From NCBI RefSeq assembly GCF_009753675.1, contig NZ_WQLV01000012.1, forward strand, positions 1 to 64,000: a DNA stretch of 64,000 nt, read 5' to 3'. Each line of letters opens with the position of its first letter. Within the stretch, counting starts at the first letter, position 1. A model generated the notes under the pieces. That model was not told the DNA's origin, ran no database searches, and saw only the letters and a list, made by a program, of their open reading frames with translations. Origin of the DNA: Parasedimentitalea huanghaiensis. GTDB lineage: Bacteria > Pseudomonadota > Alphaproteobacteria > Rhodobacterales > Rhodobacteraceae. Of the stretch, positions 1 to 7,452 are shown in pieces. Both the position numbers and the translations under genes were made by a program.

Positions 1-74
1 AAAACGTCGAAGTCGACAACTGCGCACATCAGGTCTTGCTGAAACTCGAAAGCATGGGACTCATCGCCGGCTGA
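1..74 (+). CDS. C-terminal end of an unidentified protein (partial)
   Basis: Only the last 23 codons are inside the window, read from base 3 to the TGA at 72-74. The peptide contains the run DNCAHQVLLKLESMGLIAG, which I cannot assign to a family. The strong hairpin with a T-run about 30 bp downstream supports this as the true 3' end of a plus-strand gene. The function cannot be judged from this fragment. Confidence 0.55.
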   Translation, partial: NVEVDNCAHQVLLKLESMGLIAG

Positions 75-104
75 GCGGCAGCAGATCCAAAGACTGGAAA
101 TGAT

Positions 105-127
105 GGCCGGGAACCCGGCCTGTTTTT
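105..127 (+). terminator. Rho-independent terminator
   Basis: The stem GGCCGG / CCGGCC encloses GAAC and is followed by TGTTTTT. It sits 30 bp after the stop of the partial gene. Confidence 0.75.
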
Positions 128-140
128 CCCAAGCGGTTAC

Positions 141-172
141 ACCCACTGCCAAAGTATGGCGGTGGGTTTTTT
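141..172 (+). terminator. second tandem terminator
   Basis: ACCCACTGCC (141-150) pairs over ten positions, one of them a G-T wobble, with GGCGGTGGGT (158-167) around a 7-nt loop. A run of six T follows. It lies only 14 bp after the first terminator. Confidence 0.75.
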
Positions 173-819
173 CATGGATATGTGACCCAATCTTCAGCGT
201 ATTTTTATTGAGCGGCCCGCCACTCGAAGCAGGTGAACCGGATGCTCCATTCTTCGTTAAACGGTGCGGAGCCCGATGCCTGCTCTATGGGTGCAGTTCG
301 GGTAACTGGCTGACTTCCGGTGTCATCCACATAGTGCTGGTTTGGATCCAACTTGATGTCCCTGTTGGGCAAGAAGTGGCCCGCAAAACTGTTTGAGCCA
401 ATGCAATTACCTGCGGTAGATTCTGCGCAGCTTTGAACGGAGTGTAAAATTTTGTGGTGTAGGTGTTCGGCAAGCGGGCGTGAAGTTTCTTTGTAAAATT
501 ATGTGACCACCCCTGTTTGCTGAGATTTTCTGTGATCGAACAACTCAATGGTAAAGGCGTGCCAGTGCCAGACCGGGTATAGCGCCCTGTGGCTCCGCGC
601 TTTGCGCGAATGTCTACTTTCGAAATACCACCGCTGTGACGCACATTAATCATCCGCTTGGTATTTGGCGCGGCGTTTTTGCGCTGCAACCCACAAGTGC
701 GAAAGCGATACTGGCCAGGAGGGTCAGATGGTTCATAGCGACGTGCAACGTTGCAACTATGGCGGCAATTCGAACGACAAAGAATCTTTGTAGCAACCGT
801 TGGTTTTCAAGCTCCGCGA
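173..819. other. gene-poor stretch, no supported gene
   Basis: Open frames exist on both strands here. The longest is on the minus strand at 285-689 and begins with TTG. None has a ribosome binding site, recognisable domain or convincing residue composition. The region may hold decayed sequence, but no parent gene can be named. Confidence 0.5.
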
Positions 820-1680
820 CTAGAGGCTGGCAAGTAGCTCCTTCGCCGCACGCTCCTCTAAAAATCCAAACTCTGACGCGGTCTCTTTTATCGCTTTCAA
901 AGCGGGCAATCGCCGGAGATAGTCATCAGGGCTAGCACTGCGAATTGCCTCACGCATTTCGGCCTCGGTGTTGCAAATTACCATACCCGAAGTATCCATA
1001 AAATCACCGATATTGGGACACCCCCAATAGATCGGTACGCACTCGCACAAAATGGCATCGTTCAGTTTCTCAGTAAAGTAATTACGCTGCTGAACGTTTT
1101 CGATCACCACAGAATATCGAAACGGAACCAACCCGTCCCATTTGTTCTCAAACGGTGTGTAGCCGCGGCCCATCACCTCAACTTCTGGATGCTCTGCTCG
1201 GACAAAATCCACCAGTTCATGGCGCAATTTGTGACCGGTATATTTTCGTTTGTCCGATGCAATCAACGAAACATTTGAGGTCTTTTTGATGTCCAGATCT
1301 CGCCACTGCGACACCCAAGTGGTGCCAAATGGCAAAAATATCCCGTTTGGGATACGTGACAGAAAATCCTGATCATAACTGAATACCCGGAAAAACCGTC
1401 TGTGACTAAAACGCAGTATTTGCAAGTGACGACCGTGGATTACATTCGGCTCAACAACCATCATTGAAACATGCGCCGGGCAATGCCACTTCAGTTTAAA
1501 GTGTGTTTTTTTCTCGGGATAAACAATCAGGTGATCGCTGGAAGCCAAATCACGCACAAACTTGCCGTGCAGGCGTTCAGGACATCCCAAAGGCCAATTC
1601 AGTTCCGAAAGAGGCCTGTCACCAAACCCGGCATCCAAATGGTCGCCATAGGGCAAAACGGCAATTGCAGGATCTGACAT
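820..1680 (-). CDS. GT10-type (fucosyltransferase-like) glycosyltransferase
   Basis: Predicted 286-aa glycosyltransferase. Residues about 187-220 carry the family 10 signature: a FRYSVVIEN stretch, then YFTEKLNDAI and CVPIYWG. This matches the nucleotide-sugar-binding core of alpha-1,3-fucosyltransferases, where a sugar is moved from a GDP-sugar to a glycan. There is no signal peptide or membrane segment, so it should act in the cytoplasm or at the inner membrane face. The ATG at 1680 is preferred over a TTG one codon earlier because AGGAAG lies at the right distance. No other polysaccharide gene is adjacent, which is unusual for this family. The acceptor and exact donor are unknown. Confidence 0.8.
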   Translation of the reverse strand: MSDPAIAVLPYGDHLDAGFGDRPLSELNWPLGCPERLHGKFVRDLASSDHLIVYPEKKTHFKLKWHCPAHVSMMVVEPNVIHGRHLQILRFSHRRFFRVFSYDQDFLSRIPNGIFLPFGTTWVSQWRDLDIKKTSNVSLIASDKRKYTGHKLRHELVDFVRAEHPEVEVMGRGYTPFENKWDGLVPFRYSVVIENVQQRNYFTEKLNDAILCECVPIYWGCPNIGDFMDTSGMVICNTEAEMREAIRSASPDDYLRRLPALKAIKETASEFGFLEERAAKELLASL

Positions 1681-1701
1681 CAACGGCTTCCTTAGTCACA
1701 A

Positions 1702-2580
1702 CTAGTCAGGCAGATCTACCGTACCGCGCATCAGAATAAAACCTCTGCCCGCGACCTTGATACCGCTCATATTGTCAGCGGACCCAACCCGGGTCACACG
1801 CGCCTGGCCGGGGCGACCCAGTCCATGGCCTTGCTCAGCAGTAAAGCTATCGCCAGCCATCAACCCGTTTCGCCACAGATAGGCCGCCATGGCGCCAGTG
1901 GCCGAACCGGTAAAGGGATCCTCTGGCGGGCTTGGTGGCGCCATGAGCAAGCGGGAATAGGTATCCCCTTGTGATGTTGCGCCCTGCAGTGCCACCAGAA
2001 AGGGCTCCATCATGTCGATGTCATCTGCCCCCAGCGCCTGCCCAAGTACGGCCAAAGCGTCCACATTCAGCACAGCAGCTTCCAACGCGGCATGATCTTT
2101 GAGCACGGTGACACAAAACGGCAGCCCGGTTGACACTTTCTGCGGTTGACCGACAATGGCCTCCACAGGCAATGACACCGCTGCAGCAACCAGTGCCGGA
2201 TCTGGTTGTGGGCCAAATTCTGGTGCAACCTGGGTCATTTCTATCAGATCACCCTCTATCCGTACCGGTACCAGACCCGCAGCCGTTTCCAGCACCAGTT
2301 CATTACCATGGATCAACCCCCGATCCCGCATTGCTGCCACGGTGGCAATTGTTGGATGACCAGCAAAGGGAATTTCGCGGCTGGCGAGGAAATAGCGCAC
2401 CCGGATATCCGCGACATCGGATGGCCCGGTAAAGGTGCATTCAACCAGCGAGGTTTCGCGGACGTATGCAGTGCAGACCGCTTCGGGCAAATGTGCGCCA
2501 TCATGGACGACTGCACAGCCATTGCCGCCAAAGGCATGCTCAGAGAACGCATCTACCCAGTCAAAATCAAATCGGCTCAT
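1702..2580 (-). CDS. PhzF family isomerase
   Basis: A 292-aa member of the PhzF/YddE fold, a two-lobed diaminopimelate-epimerase-like fold that uses acid-base chemistry and no cofactor. The family's catalytic glutamate is seen as E47 in SLVECTF. The IPFAGHP motif is at about residues 70-76 and the second-lobe motif DPFTGSATGAMA is near residue 220. The full length agrees with the family. GGAG lies four bases before the ATG. Nothing nearby belongs to phenazine synthesis, so a role in general small-molecule metabolism is likelier; the substrate is unknown. Confidence 0.85.
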   Translation of the reverse strand: MSRFDFDWVDAFSEHAFGGNGCAVVHDGAHLPEAVCTAYVRETSLVECTFTGPSDVADIRVRYFLASREIPFAGHPTIATVAAMRDRGLIHGNELVLETAAGLVPVRIEGDLIEMTQVAPEFGPQPDPALVAAAVSLPVEAIVGQPQKVSTGLPFCVTVLKDHAALEAAVLNVDALAVLGQALGADDIDMMEPFLVALQGATSQGDTYSRLLMAPPSPPEDPFTGSATGAMAAYLWRNGLMAGDSFTAEQGHGLGRPGQARVTRVGSADNMSGIKVAGRGFILMRGTVDLPD

Positions 2581-2643
2581 CAGTCTCCGCCCCGCTCAAG
2601 CAGTCTTGTTCAGCGTGAGACTACACAGGGCCGCACACTGAGA

Positions 2644-2868
2644 TCAATGCACGGGAACGGGCGCGTAGTCGTTTTGACGCGCCAGCACAAAGGCCATGTG
2701 GCGATCAGCGACCAAAGCCAGCTGCTCACCTTCAGCGTCATGCACGGCATACAATTGTGTGCGCCCTTTTGCTCCCTCCTGCACTTCAGCAGGAAGATCA
2801 GCGACATCCACAGTTTTTACATATGCCATACGCGGTTCGAATTCAGTCTGCTCGGTTGTAGCCTGCAT
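2644..2868 (-). CDS. DUF1150 family small protein
   Basis: A 74-aa protein with the pattern of DUF1150 (AYVKTVDVADLPAEVQ, then LYAVHDAEGEQLALV and a C-terminal FVLARQND). The function is not established. It is translationally coupled to hsp20: the hsp20 TGA and this ATG share one base in TGATG, and an AAGGG lies just upstream. Coupling suggests co-induction with the chaperone on heat shock. A GTG one codon earlier is an alternative start. Confidence 0.85.
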   Translation of the reverse strand: MQATTEQTEFEPRMAYVKTVDVADLPAEVQEGAKGRTQLYAVHDAEGEQLALVADRHMAFVLARQNDYAPVPVH

Positions 2869-3284
2869 CACTCACCCTTTCTGATATTGATAGTTTGCAC
2901 CACTGTTTCTGGCTTTGATCGGGTTAAATCGACATGAAGAAGCCCATTTTCCATGATCGCTTCCCCAACCTCGACCCCATCCGCCAGTACAAACATGCGC
3001 TGGAACTGCCGGGCGGCGATGCCCCGGTGCAAAAACACCCGGCCGTCATTGTCTTCCCCCTGGCGACCACGGATCACCAGTTGGCGGTCTTCGATTGTGA
3101 TGGCCAGATCTTCCTCGGCAAACCCAGCCACAGCAAGGGTGATACGATACGAAAAATCAGAGGTTTGTTCTATGTTATACGGGGGATAACCTTCGTTTCC
3201 CGACTTAGCAGAACGCTCTAGCAGGCGTTCCAGCTGCTCGAATCCCAGCATATGTGGGTAAGAGCCCAGAGTGAGTTTTGACAC
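2868..3284 (-). CDS. Hsp20/alpha-crystallin small heat-shock protein
   Basis: A 138-aa small heat-shock protein that should hold unfolding proteins in a refoldable state in the cytoplasm. The alpha-crystallin domain covers about residues 36-125, including YRITLAVAGFAEEDLAITIED and the later GLLHVDLTRS strand. The N-terminus (LTLGSYPHMLGFEQLERLLER) resembles IbpA-type proteins of alphaproteobacteria. The start is GTG, supported by AAGGA eight bases upstream. That ribosome binding site lies inside a ROSE-like hairpin, and a sigma-32-type promoter lies farther up. It forms an operon with the DUF1150 gene. Confidence 0.93.
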   Translation of the reverse strand: MSKLTLGSYPHMLGFEQLERLLERSAKSGNEGYPPYNIEQTSDFSYRITLAVAGFAEEDLAITIEDRQLVIRGRQGEDNDGRVFLHRGIAARQFQRMFVLADGVEVGEAIMENGLLHVDLTRSKPETVVQTINIRKGE

Positions 3285-3290
3285 GTATTT

Positions 3291-3312
3291 CGTCCTTCAA
3301 GTATAAGCGACG
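3291..3312 (-). promoter_or_regulatory. ROSE-like RNA thermometer hairpin masking the hsp20 ribosome binding site
   Basis: On the minus strand CGTC-G-CTT pairs with AAG-GACG around the loop ATACTTG. The paired 3' arm contains the AAGGA ribosome binding site. The opposing UCGCU with one bulged G matches the UYGCU signature of ROSE thermometers. A second stem, GGTC-G-CCAA / TTGG-GACC, lies just upstream at 3312-3339. The call rests on manual folding. Confidence 0.6.
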
Positions 3313-3350
3313 GTCCCAACAGGCCCCGTTTTGGCGACCCATTCCTGTGA

Positions 3351-3379
3351 ATATGGGAAGAAATTATCATTTTAACAAG
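3351..3379 (-). promoter_or_regulatory. candidate sigma-32 (RpoH) promoter for hsp20-DUF1150
   Basis: Minus strand CTTGTT (3374-3379) is followed 15 bases later by TCCCATAT. This resembles the CTTGAA-N13-15-CCCCATNT heat-shock consensus. The transcript would start near 3343, giving a leader of about 60 nt that contains both hairpins. Confidence 0.5.
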
Positions 3380-3461
3380 AGCAAGACCTACAGGGTCTAG
3401 GCGAAAAGAACGTAAACGCTTATCCTGCGCCGACGTCTTTCCTTACATTTCTGAGTCGCCA

Positions 3462-3686
3462 ATGAACGCCCCCACTGACATTTCCATGAAAACCGATGAG
3501 GTGCTGAAGGTCGAACTTGAAGTGTTCCGCCGCCAACACCGCGATCTGGACGAGGCAATCCATGCGCTTCAGGAAAAGAGTACCAGCGACCAGCTCACCC
3601 TACGGCGCCTGAAAAAGCAAAAGCTATGGCTCAAAGATATCATCGCTCAGATTGAAGACCGCCTTTTGCCGGATATCATTGCCTAA
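3462..3686 (+). CDS. YdcH family protein (DUF465)
   Basis: A 74-aa basic, helical protein. The core RQHRDLDEAIHAL followed by TLRRLKKQKLWLKDIIAQIEDRL is typical of the YdcH/DUF465 family, which forms short antiparallel coiled coils; the function is unknown. It is divergent from hsp20 and may share the intergenic control region, although its own promoter was not identified. A second in-frame ATG at codon 9 is possible, but the first fits the family length better. Confidence 0.82.
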   Translation: MNAPTDISMKTDEVLKVELEVFRRQHRDLDEAIHALQEKSTSDQLTLRRLKKQKLWLKDIIAQIEDRLLPDIIA

Positions 3687-3898
3687 AGCTCGCTCGTGTT
3701 CTGGGTTTCGTATAAATACACGGCCTCTTTGGTTGACATGTAACCTATACGATGCTGGCCATCAGTAACGACCATCGAAAAACGCGTTAACTGGACAAAC
3801 GACCAACATGGTTCGGCCGGTTCCAGTGAGACGCCCGAGCTGCTTTCATAATTCCTCTGCAAAGCTTGCTCAGCATTTACAATGAATTCTCCTACCAT
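3683..3898 (-). CDS. possible small hypothetical protein
   Basis: A 71-codon minus-strand frame beginning MVGEFIVNAEQALQ and ending YETQNTSEL. It fills the gap between the convergent YdcH gene and the VOC gene. A weak AAGGTG lies upstream of the ATG. The composition is protein-like with no stop clusters, but I recognise no family. It overlaps the YdcH stop codon by four bases. It could equally be non-coding. Confidence 0.3.
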   Translation of the reverse strand: MVGEFIVNAEQALQRNYESSSGVSLEPAEPCWSFVQLTRFSMVVTDGQHRIGYMSTKEAVYLYETQNTSEL

Positions 3899-3920
3899 TT
3901 CGACACCTTGATAGCCTGCG

Positions 3921-4337
3921 TTATTCGCCTCGTCCGGGTTCGTCTGGATTGCAGGAGAACAACGCGATCTTGTTGCCTTGCGGGTCGCGAAGGTAGCCAA
4001 CATAGAAATGAGGCCCATACGAGTCACGAAAGCCCGGCTGACCCTCGTCAAAACCGCCGGCGGCAAGTGCGGCAGCGTGAAGGTCACGGACCTGTTTTTG
4101 GCTGCGAGCCTCAAATGCGATCATAGCACCGTTCCCAGCCGTGGCCGGACCTCCATCGAAGGTTGGTTTTACGTAGAAATCTGGCAAAGTGACAGGTTGT
4201 CCCGGCTGTGCGGGCAGCGTGTAGCTTAGCCCTTCAGGCCCCTCCTCCACCCTGTACTCAAGGGCTGGCAGGAACGCAGCGTAAAACCGTTTCGCCCGAG
4301 CGATGTCATCAGCCCCAACGGTAACGTAGGCAATCAT
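3921..4337 (-). CDS. VOC (glyoxalase/bleomycin-resistance fold) family protein
   Basis: A 138-aa single-domain VOC protein. Features are the N-terminal MIAYVTVGADDIARAKRFY strand-helix unit and the C-terminal FYVGYLRDPQGNKIALF strand, as in small metal-binding glyoxalase-like proteins. The substrate cannot be inferred. An AAGGA lies nine bases before the ATG. It stands alone between small unrelated genes on the same strand. Confidence 0.85.
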   Translation of the reverse strand: MIAYVTVGADDIARAKRFYAAFLPALEYRVEEGPEGLSYTLPAQPGQPVTLPDFYVKPTFDGGPATAGNGAMIAFEARSQKQVRDLHAAALAAGGFDEGQPGFRDSYGPHFYVGYLRDPQGNKIALFSCNPDEPGRGE

Positions 4338-4413
4338 GTGCAGTGTTCCTTTCCAAACATTTGTTCATTGAAACGAGATCTCTGCATCCAGGCAGGCCAA
4401 CACAAGGATCACC

Positions 4414-4728
4414 TCATCGCTCTTCGGGCTTCAAATCTCGGATACGCTCAACATGCGTTTTGATATCCTCAACACTGAACTTGCTGTGTTTGCGGTTCGT
4501 GCCAGCCGGATGATTGCCTAACCCTAGGTTCAACTCCGCCCGCCAGGCATTCTGTGGTCGGATTGGGCGCGGGGCAAACCCGCCTCCGCAAGTCGGGCAG
4601 ACATTGTTTAACACGGCTTCGACGCAGTTTTTGCAGTAGGTGCATTCATAGCTGCAAATCCGCGCCTCGGCTGATTGGGGTGGCAGATCGCAATCGCACA
4701 GTTCACAATTGGGGCGTAGCTCCAACAT
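4414..4728 (-). CDS. DUF1272 zinc-ribbon-like protein
   Basis: A 104-aa protein starting MLELRPNCELCDCDLPP. Eight cysteines in four pairs (CELCDC, CSYECTYCKNC, CPTCGGG) suggest two zinc knuckles, as in DUF1272. The family has no established function. The open frame extends much farther 5', but residues before this methionine are low in complexity and arise from the palindromic gap. Start at 4728 also fits a GGAG upstream. The basic C-terminal tail (about 40 residues) is longer than the zinc core. Confidence 0.82.
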   Translation of the reverse strand: MLELRPNCELCDCDLPPQSAEARICSYECTYCKNCVEAVLNNVCPTCGGGFAPRPIRPQNAWRAELNLGLGNHPAGTNRKHSKFSVEDIKTHVERIRDLKPEER

Positions 4729-5101
4729 GGGGAATTTCTCCAAAACGGATTTCGGTAACCCTGTCACAGGCCTCGCCCCATGCCAATATGATGGTCGTTT
4801 CCAACTAAGGTCCCACCCGGCATCGAGCCAAACTCTCCCGCCCCCTTTGGTCCGTACGGCTGCGCCGCACGCTCTGCGGGGTTGGGCTTGGCAGCGCGCA
4901 GGGCGCGCTGCGGTTGCAACCAAATGCCATTTGCGTCGCGCCTTTGCGCGGCGCTATGCCCAACGGGAGACCCGGCATGTTTCATGCCGGGCCGACGGAC
5001 GGGAGAACGCCAGAAACCAGCCGGGCATTTCAGGGCTTGAAGCTGATTTTCACGTCGCGCGGTCGTATGGGGACGAAACAGAGGTAGGACAATGCCGTGA
5101 C
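4729..5101. repeat. gene-free stretch with a cluster of three palindromes
   Basis: No supported gene. Three perfect or near-perfect hairpins follow one another: GCAGCGCGC-AGG-GCGCGCTGC (4891-4911), GTCGCGC-CTTT-GCGCGGC (about 4934-4951) and CCCGGCATG-TTT-CATGCCGGG (4971-4991). None has a T-run, so they do not look like simple terminators. The cluster resembles a REP-like or decayed mobile palindrome. No second copy was noticed in this window. Confidence 0.5.
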
Positions 5102-5602
5102 CTAACACTCCTCCTCATCAACCTCGCCTTCATGCTTTAGTCCGGCGATGAAGGCAGAAAAGGTCTCGGCAATGGGCTCCAGCGTGGCAACCAGCTCCGT
5201 CGCTGTTTCGACTGCAATGTGATCGGGATCATACATCGAAACCTGACCTTTCTCGAGATTCAGCAGGACACATACGCCACAGATCCCTGAACCTATAAAA
5301 ACATACTTAGATAGACCCGTCGCAAACTCACCCAAATCGCAACTCTCAGCGAAGTTCCAATTTTCGTTCAAGTTGCGGTAACCTTCACCGCAGTTCAAAG
5401 AGAACAGCTCCTCTAGCACCAAATAGTCCTTTGGGTTGCTCTTGGTTGAGAAATGGTTCTTTTCAAAATCTCCACCATTGTGAGCAGCGAGGTAGGCCTT
5501 GTAGTCCTCAGTCAAGGTCAACGAAATTTCCGTTTCAAAGACCTGAATATCGGCAGAGCTCACAGCGCCGAACGGATTGGATTGAATAATTTTGTTGGTC
5601 AT
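5102..5602 (-). CDS. SMI1/KNR4 (SUKH) family protein
   Basis: A 166-aa acidic protein with the SUKH fold pattern: an N-terminal helix, then SLTLTEDYKAYLAAHNGG, central strands with GSGICGVCVLLNLEKGQVSMYDPDH, and a C-terminal helix. In bacteria such proteins are often immunity partners of secreted nuclease toxins or are regulatory. No toxin gene lies beside it, so it is an orphan here. No strong ribosome binding site was seen before the ATG. The C-terminus ends in an acidic DEEEC tail. Confidence 0.78.
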   Translation of the reverse strand: MTNKIIQSNPFGAVSSADIQVFETEISLTLTEDYKAYLAAHNGGDFEKNHFSTKSNPKDYLVLEELFSLNCGEGYRNLNENWNFAESCDLGEFATGLSKYVFIGSGICGVCVLLNLEKGQVSMYDPDHIAVETATELVATLEPIAETFSAFIAGLKHEGEVDEEEC

Positions 5603-5735
5603 AAACTGTGCTCAATTGCGATTTTCTATGTCGCAGAAACCTAACCTAGCCCCCTGAGCGTTCCAAATGTCCTTTAGATCTCCATACTAAACTGTACCCA
5701 GGCCTAATAATCGTCATACCATCGGCTTTGCCGCA

Positions 5736-5763
5736 TTGCCTAAACCAGCGGTACCCCTATAGT
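5736..5763 (+). promoter_or_regulatory. candidate sigma-70 promoter for purEK
   Basis: TTGCCT, a 16-bp spacer and TATAGT lie about 70 bp before the purE start. The -10 matches five of six consensus positions and the -35 four of six. Confidence 0.45.
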
Positions 5764-5830
5764 GCCCGCTTCTCTTTCACCCCGGCGGTGGCATCCCGCG
5801 CACCGCAGTAAAACAAGGGACAGGGCACAA

Positions 5831-6319
5831 ATGGCCGACATTAAAGTGGGTATCATCATGGGCAGCCAATCGGATTGGCCCACCATGAAAGAAGCCGCCA
5901 ATATACTGGACGAGCTGGGCATCGCATATGAGGCCAAGATCGTCTCGGCCCATCGCACGCCCGACCGGCTGTGGAGCTATGGCAAATCTGCTGCCGATCG
6001 GGGCTTGCAGGTGATCATCGCCGGCGCTGGCGGCGCGGCGCATCTGCCCGGCATGGTGGCCTCCAAAACCCGGGTGCCGGTTGTTGGTATTCCAGTACAG
6101 ACACGGGCCCTGTCTGGTGTCGACTCGCTCTATTCCATCGTGCAAATGCCCAAGGGTTTCCCGGTTGCCACGATGGCCATTGGTGCCGCTGGTGCGGCCA
6201 ACGGTGGCCTGATGGCGGCAGGTATTCTGGCGCTGCAAGACCCGGCGCTGGCTGAACGGTTGAACGCTTGGCGCGCAGCCCTGTCTGCTTCGATCCCTGA
6301 GGAGCCGGTAGATGACTGA
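5831..6319 (+). CDS. purE: N5-carboxyaminoimidazole ribonucleotide mutase
   Basis: PurE converts N5-CAIR to CAIR in purine synthesis. The 162-aa protein carries the class I signature: [13 protein letters not shown] at residues 7-19, SAHRTPDRL, and the glycine-rich [16 protein letters not shown]. The frame is open farther 5', but MADIKVGI is the usual start and a GGG-rich ribosome site precedes it. The last eight bases overlap purK, so the two are translationally coupled. This PurE/PurK pair is the normal two-step bacterial route. Confidence 0.97.
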   Translation: MADIKVGIIMGSQSDWPTMKEAANILDELGIAYEAKIVSAHRTPDRLWSYGKSAADRGLQVIIAGAGGAAHLPGMVASKTRVPVVGIPVQTRALSGVDSLYSIVQMPKGFPVATMAIGAAGAANGGLMAAGILALQDPALAERLNAWRAALSASIPEEPVDD

Positions 6320-7391
6320 GGCGCTGAAATCCGGTGCCACCATTGGCATCTTGGGCGGTGGTCAGCTGGGCCGCATGTTGTCGGTGGCTGCCTCGCGCCT
6401 TGGCTTTGTCACCCATATCTATGAACCCGGTGCTAACCCGCCCGCTGGTCAGGTGGCCGACCGTCTCACCACCGCCGGCTATGAAGATGCCGAGGCCCTG
6501 GCTGCATTTGCCGCCTCGGTGGATGTGATCACTTATGAATTTGAAAACATCCCCACAGCTGCATTGGACATTCTGGAAAGCCACCGGCCAATCCGTCCGG
6601 GCCGCGAGGCTTTGCGGATCAGTCAGGACCGGTTGACCGAGAAGAATTTCCTGCAGGATCTGGGCCTAAAAACCGCACCCTTTGCGGACATCACAGATCA
6701 AGCCAGTCTGGATACTGCCCTGGCAGAGATTGGTGCGCCCGCAATTCTGAAAACCCGCCGGTTTGGCTATGACGGCAAGGGACAGGCGCGGATCAAAACT
6801 TTGGACGACGCCCAACAAGCCTTGGGCGACATGGCCGGAGCCCCTGCCCTGCTTGAGGGTTTCATCACCTTCAGCCACGAGGTTTCAGTTATCGCAGCGC
6901 GCGGGATCAAGGGCGATGTCTCCTGTTATGACCCGGGCGAAAACGTCCATACCGACGGCATTCTGGACACCACAACCGTTCCAGCCAAACTGTCCGCTGG
7001 GCAGCGCATGGATGCGGTTCTGCTGGCTGCCAACATTCTGAACAAACTAGATTATGTCGGCGTCATGGGGGTTGAACTGTTTGTCACACCTCAGGGGCTG
7101 GTGGTGAACGAAATTGCGCCACGCGTGCACAATTCCGGCCATTGGACCCAGAACGGTTGCACCGTCGATCAGTTCGAGCAGCACATTCGCGCTGTGGTTG
7201 GCTGGCCACTGGGGGACGGCCAACGACACAGCGATGTGGTGATGGAAAACCTGATTGGCGACGACATGGATCGGGTCCCGGAACTGGCAAAGGAAGCCGA
7301 TTGTGCCCTGCATCTGTATGGCAAGGCCGAGGTCAAACCGGGCCGCAAAATGGGTCATGTAAACAGGGTGATCCGGTCACAGAGCAAGTAG
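6312..7391 (+). CDS. purK: 5-(carboxyamino)imidazole ribonucleotide synthase
   Basis: PurK is an ATP-grasp enzyme that joins bicarbonate to AIR, giving N5-CAIR for PurE. The 359-aa sequence has the N-terminal [12 protein letters not shown] nucleotide-binding turn, the ATP-grasp element [12 protein letters not shown] near residue 150, and the metal-site motif [15 protein letters not shown] near residue 275. GAGGAG lies inside the end of purE before the ATG. Its stop is followed at 7402-7427 by a modest hairpin with a CT-rich tail. Confidence 0.97.
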   Translation: MTEALKSGATIGILGGGQLGRMLSVAASRLGFVTHIYEPGANPPAGQVADRLTTAGYEDAEALAAFAASVDVITYEFENIPTAALDILESHRPIRPGREALRISQDRLTEKNFLQDLGLKTAPFADITDQASLDTALAEIGAPAILKTRRFGYDGKGQARIKTLDDAQQALGDMAGAPALLEGFITFSHEVSVIAARGIKGDVSCYDPGENVHTDGILDTTTVPAKLSAGQRMDAVLLAANILNKLDYVGVMGVELFVTPQGLVVNEIAPRVHNSGHWTQNGCTVDQFEQHIRAVVGWPLGDGQRHSDVVMENLIGDDMDRVPELAKEADCALHLYGKAEVKPGRKMGHVNRVIRSQSK

Positions 7392-7401
7392 CGGATCTAT
7401 A

Positions 7402-7427
7402 GGTGCCCGGTCAGTGGGGCGGGCGCC
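7402..7427 (+). terminator. possible terminator after purK
   Basis: GGTGCCCG pairs with CGGGCGCC (one G-T wobble) around a 10-nt loop, followed by CTCTCTCT rather than a pure T-run. It lies between the convergent purK and lipase genes. Confidence 0.35.
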
Positions 7428-7452
7428 CTCTCTCTCCAGCCTACCAACAAAC

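Noticed and set aside
285-689. 134-codon minus-strand frame in the gene-poor region
   Set aside because: It starts at TTG without a ribosome site and shows no domain.
2828-2845. GGTTCGAATTC, resembling a tRNA T-loop
   Set aside because: No acceptor stem or anticodon arm pairs around it, and it lies inside the DUF1150 gene.
4764-5108. 114-codon minus-strand frame over the palindromes
   Set aside because: It is formed by the GC-rich hairpins; the DUF1272 gene begins after it with its own start.
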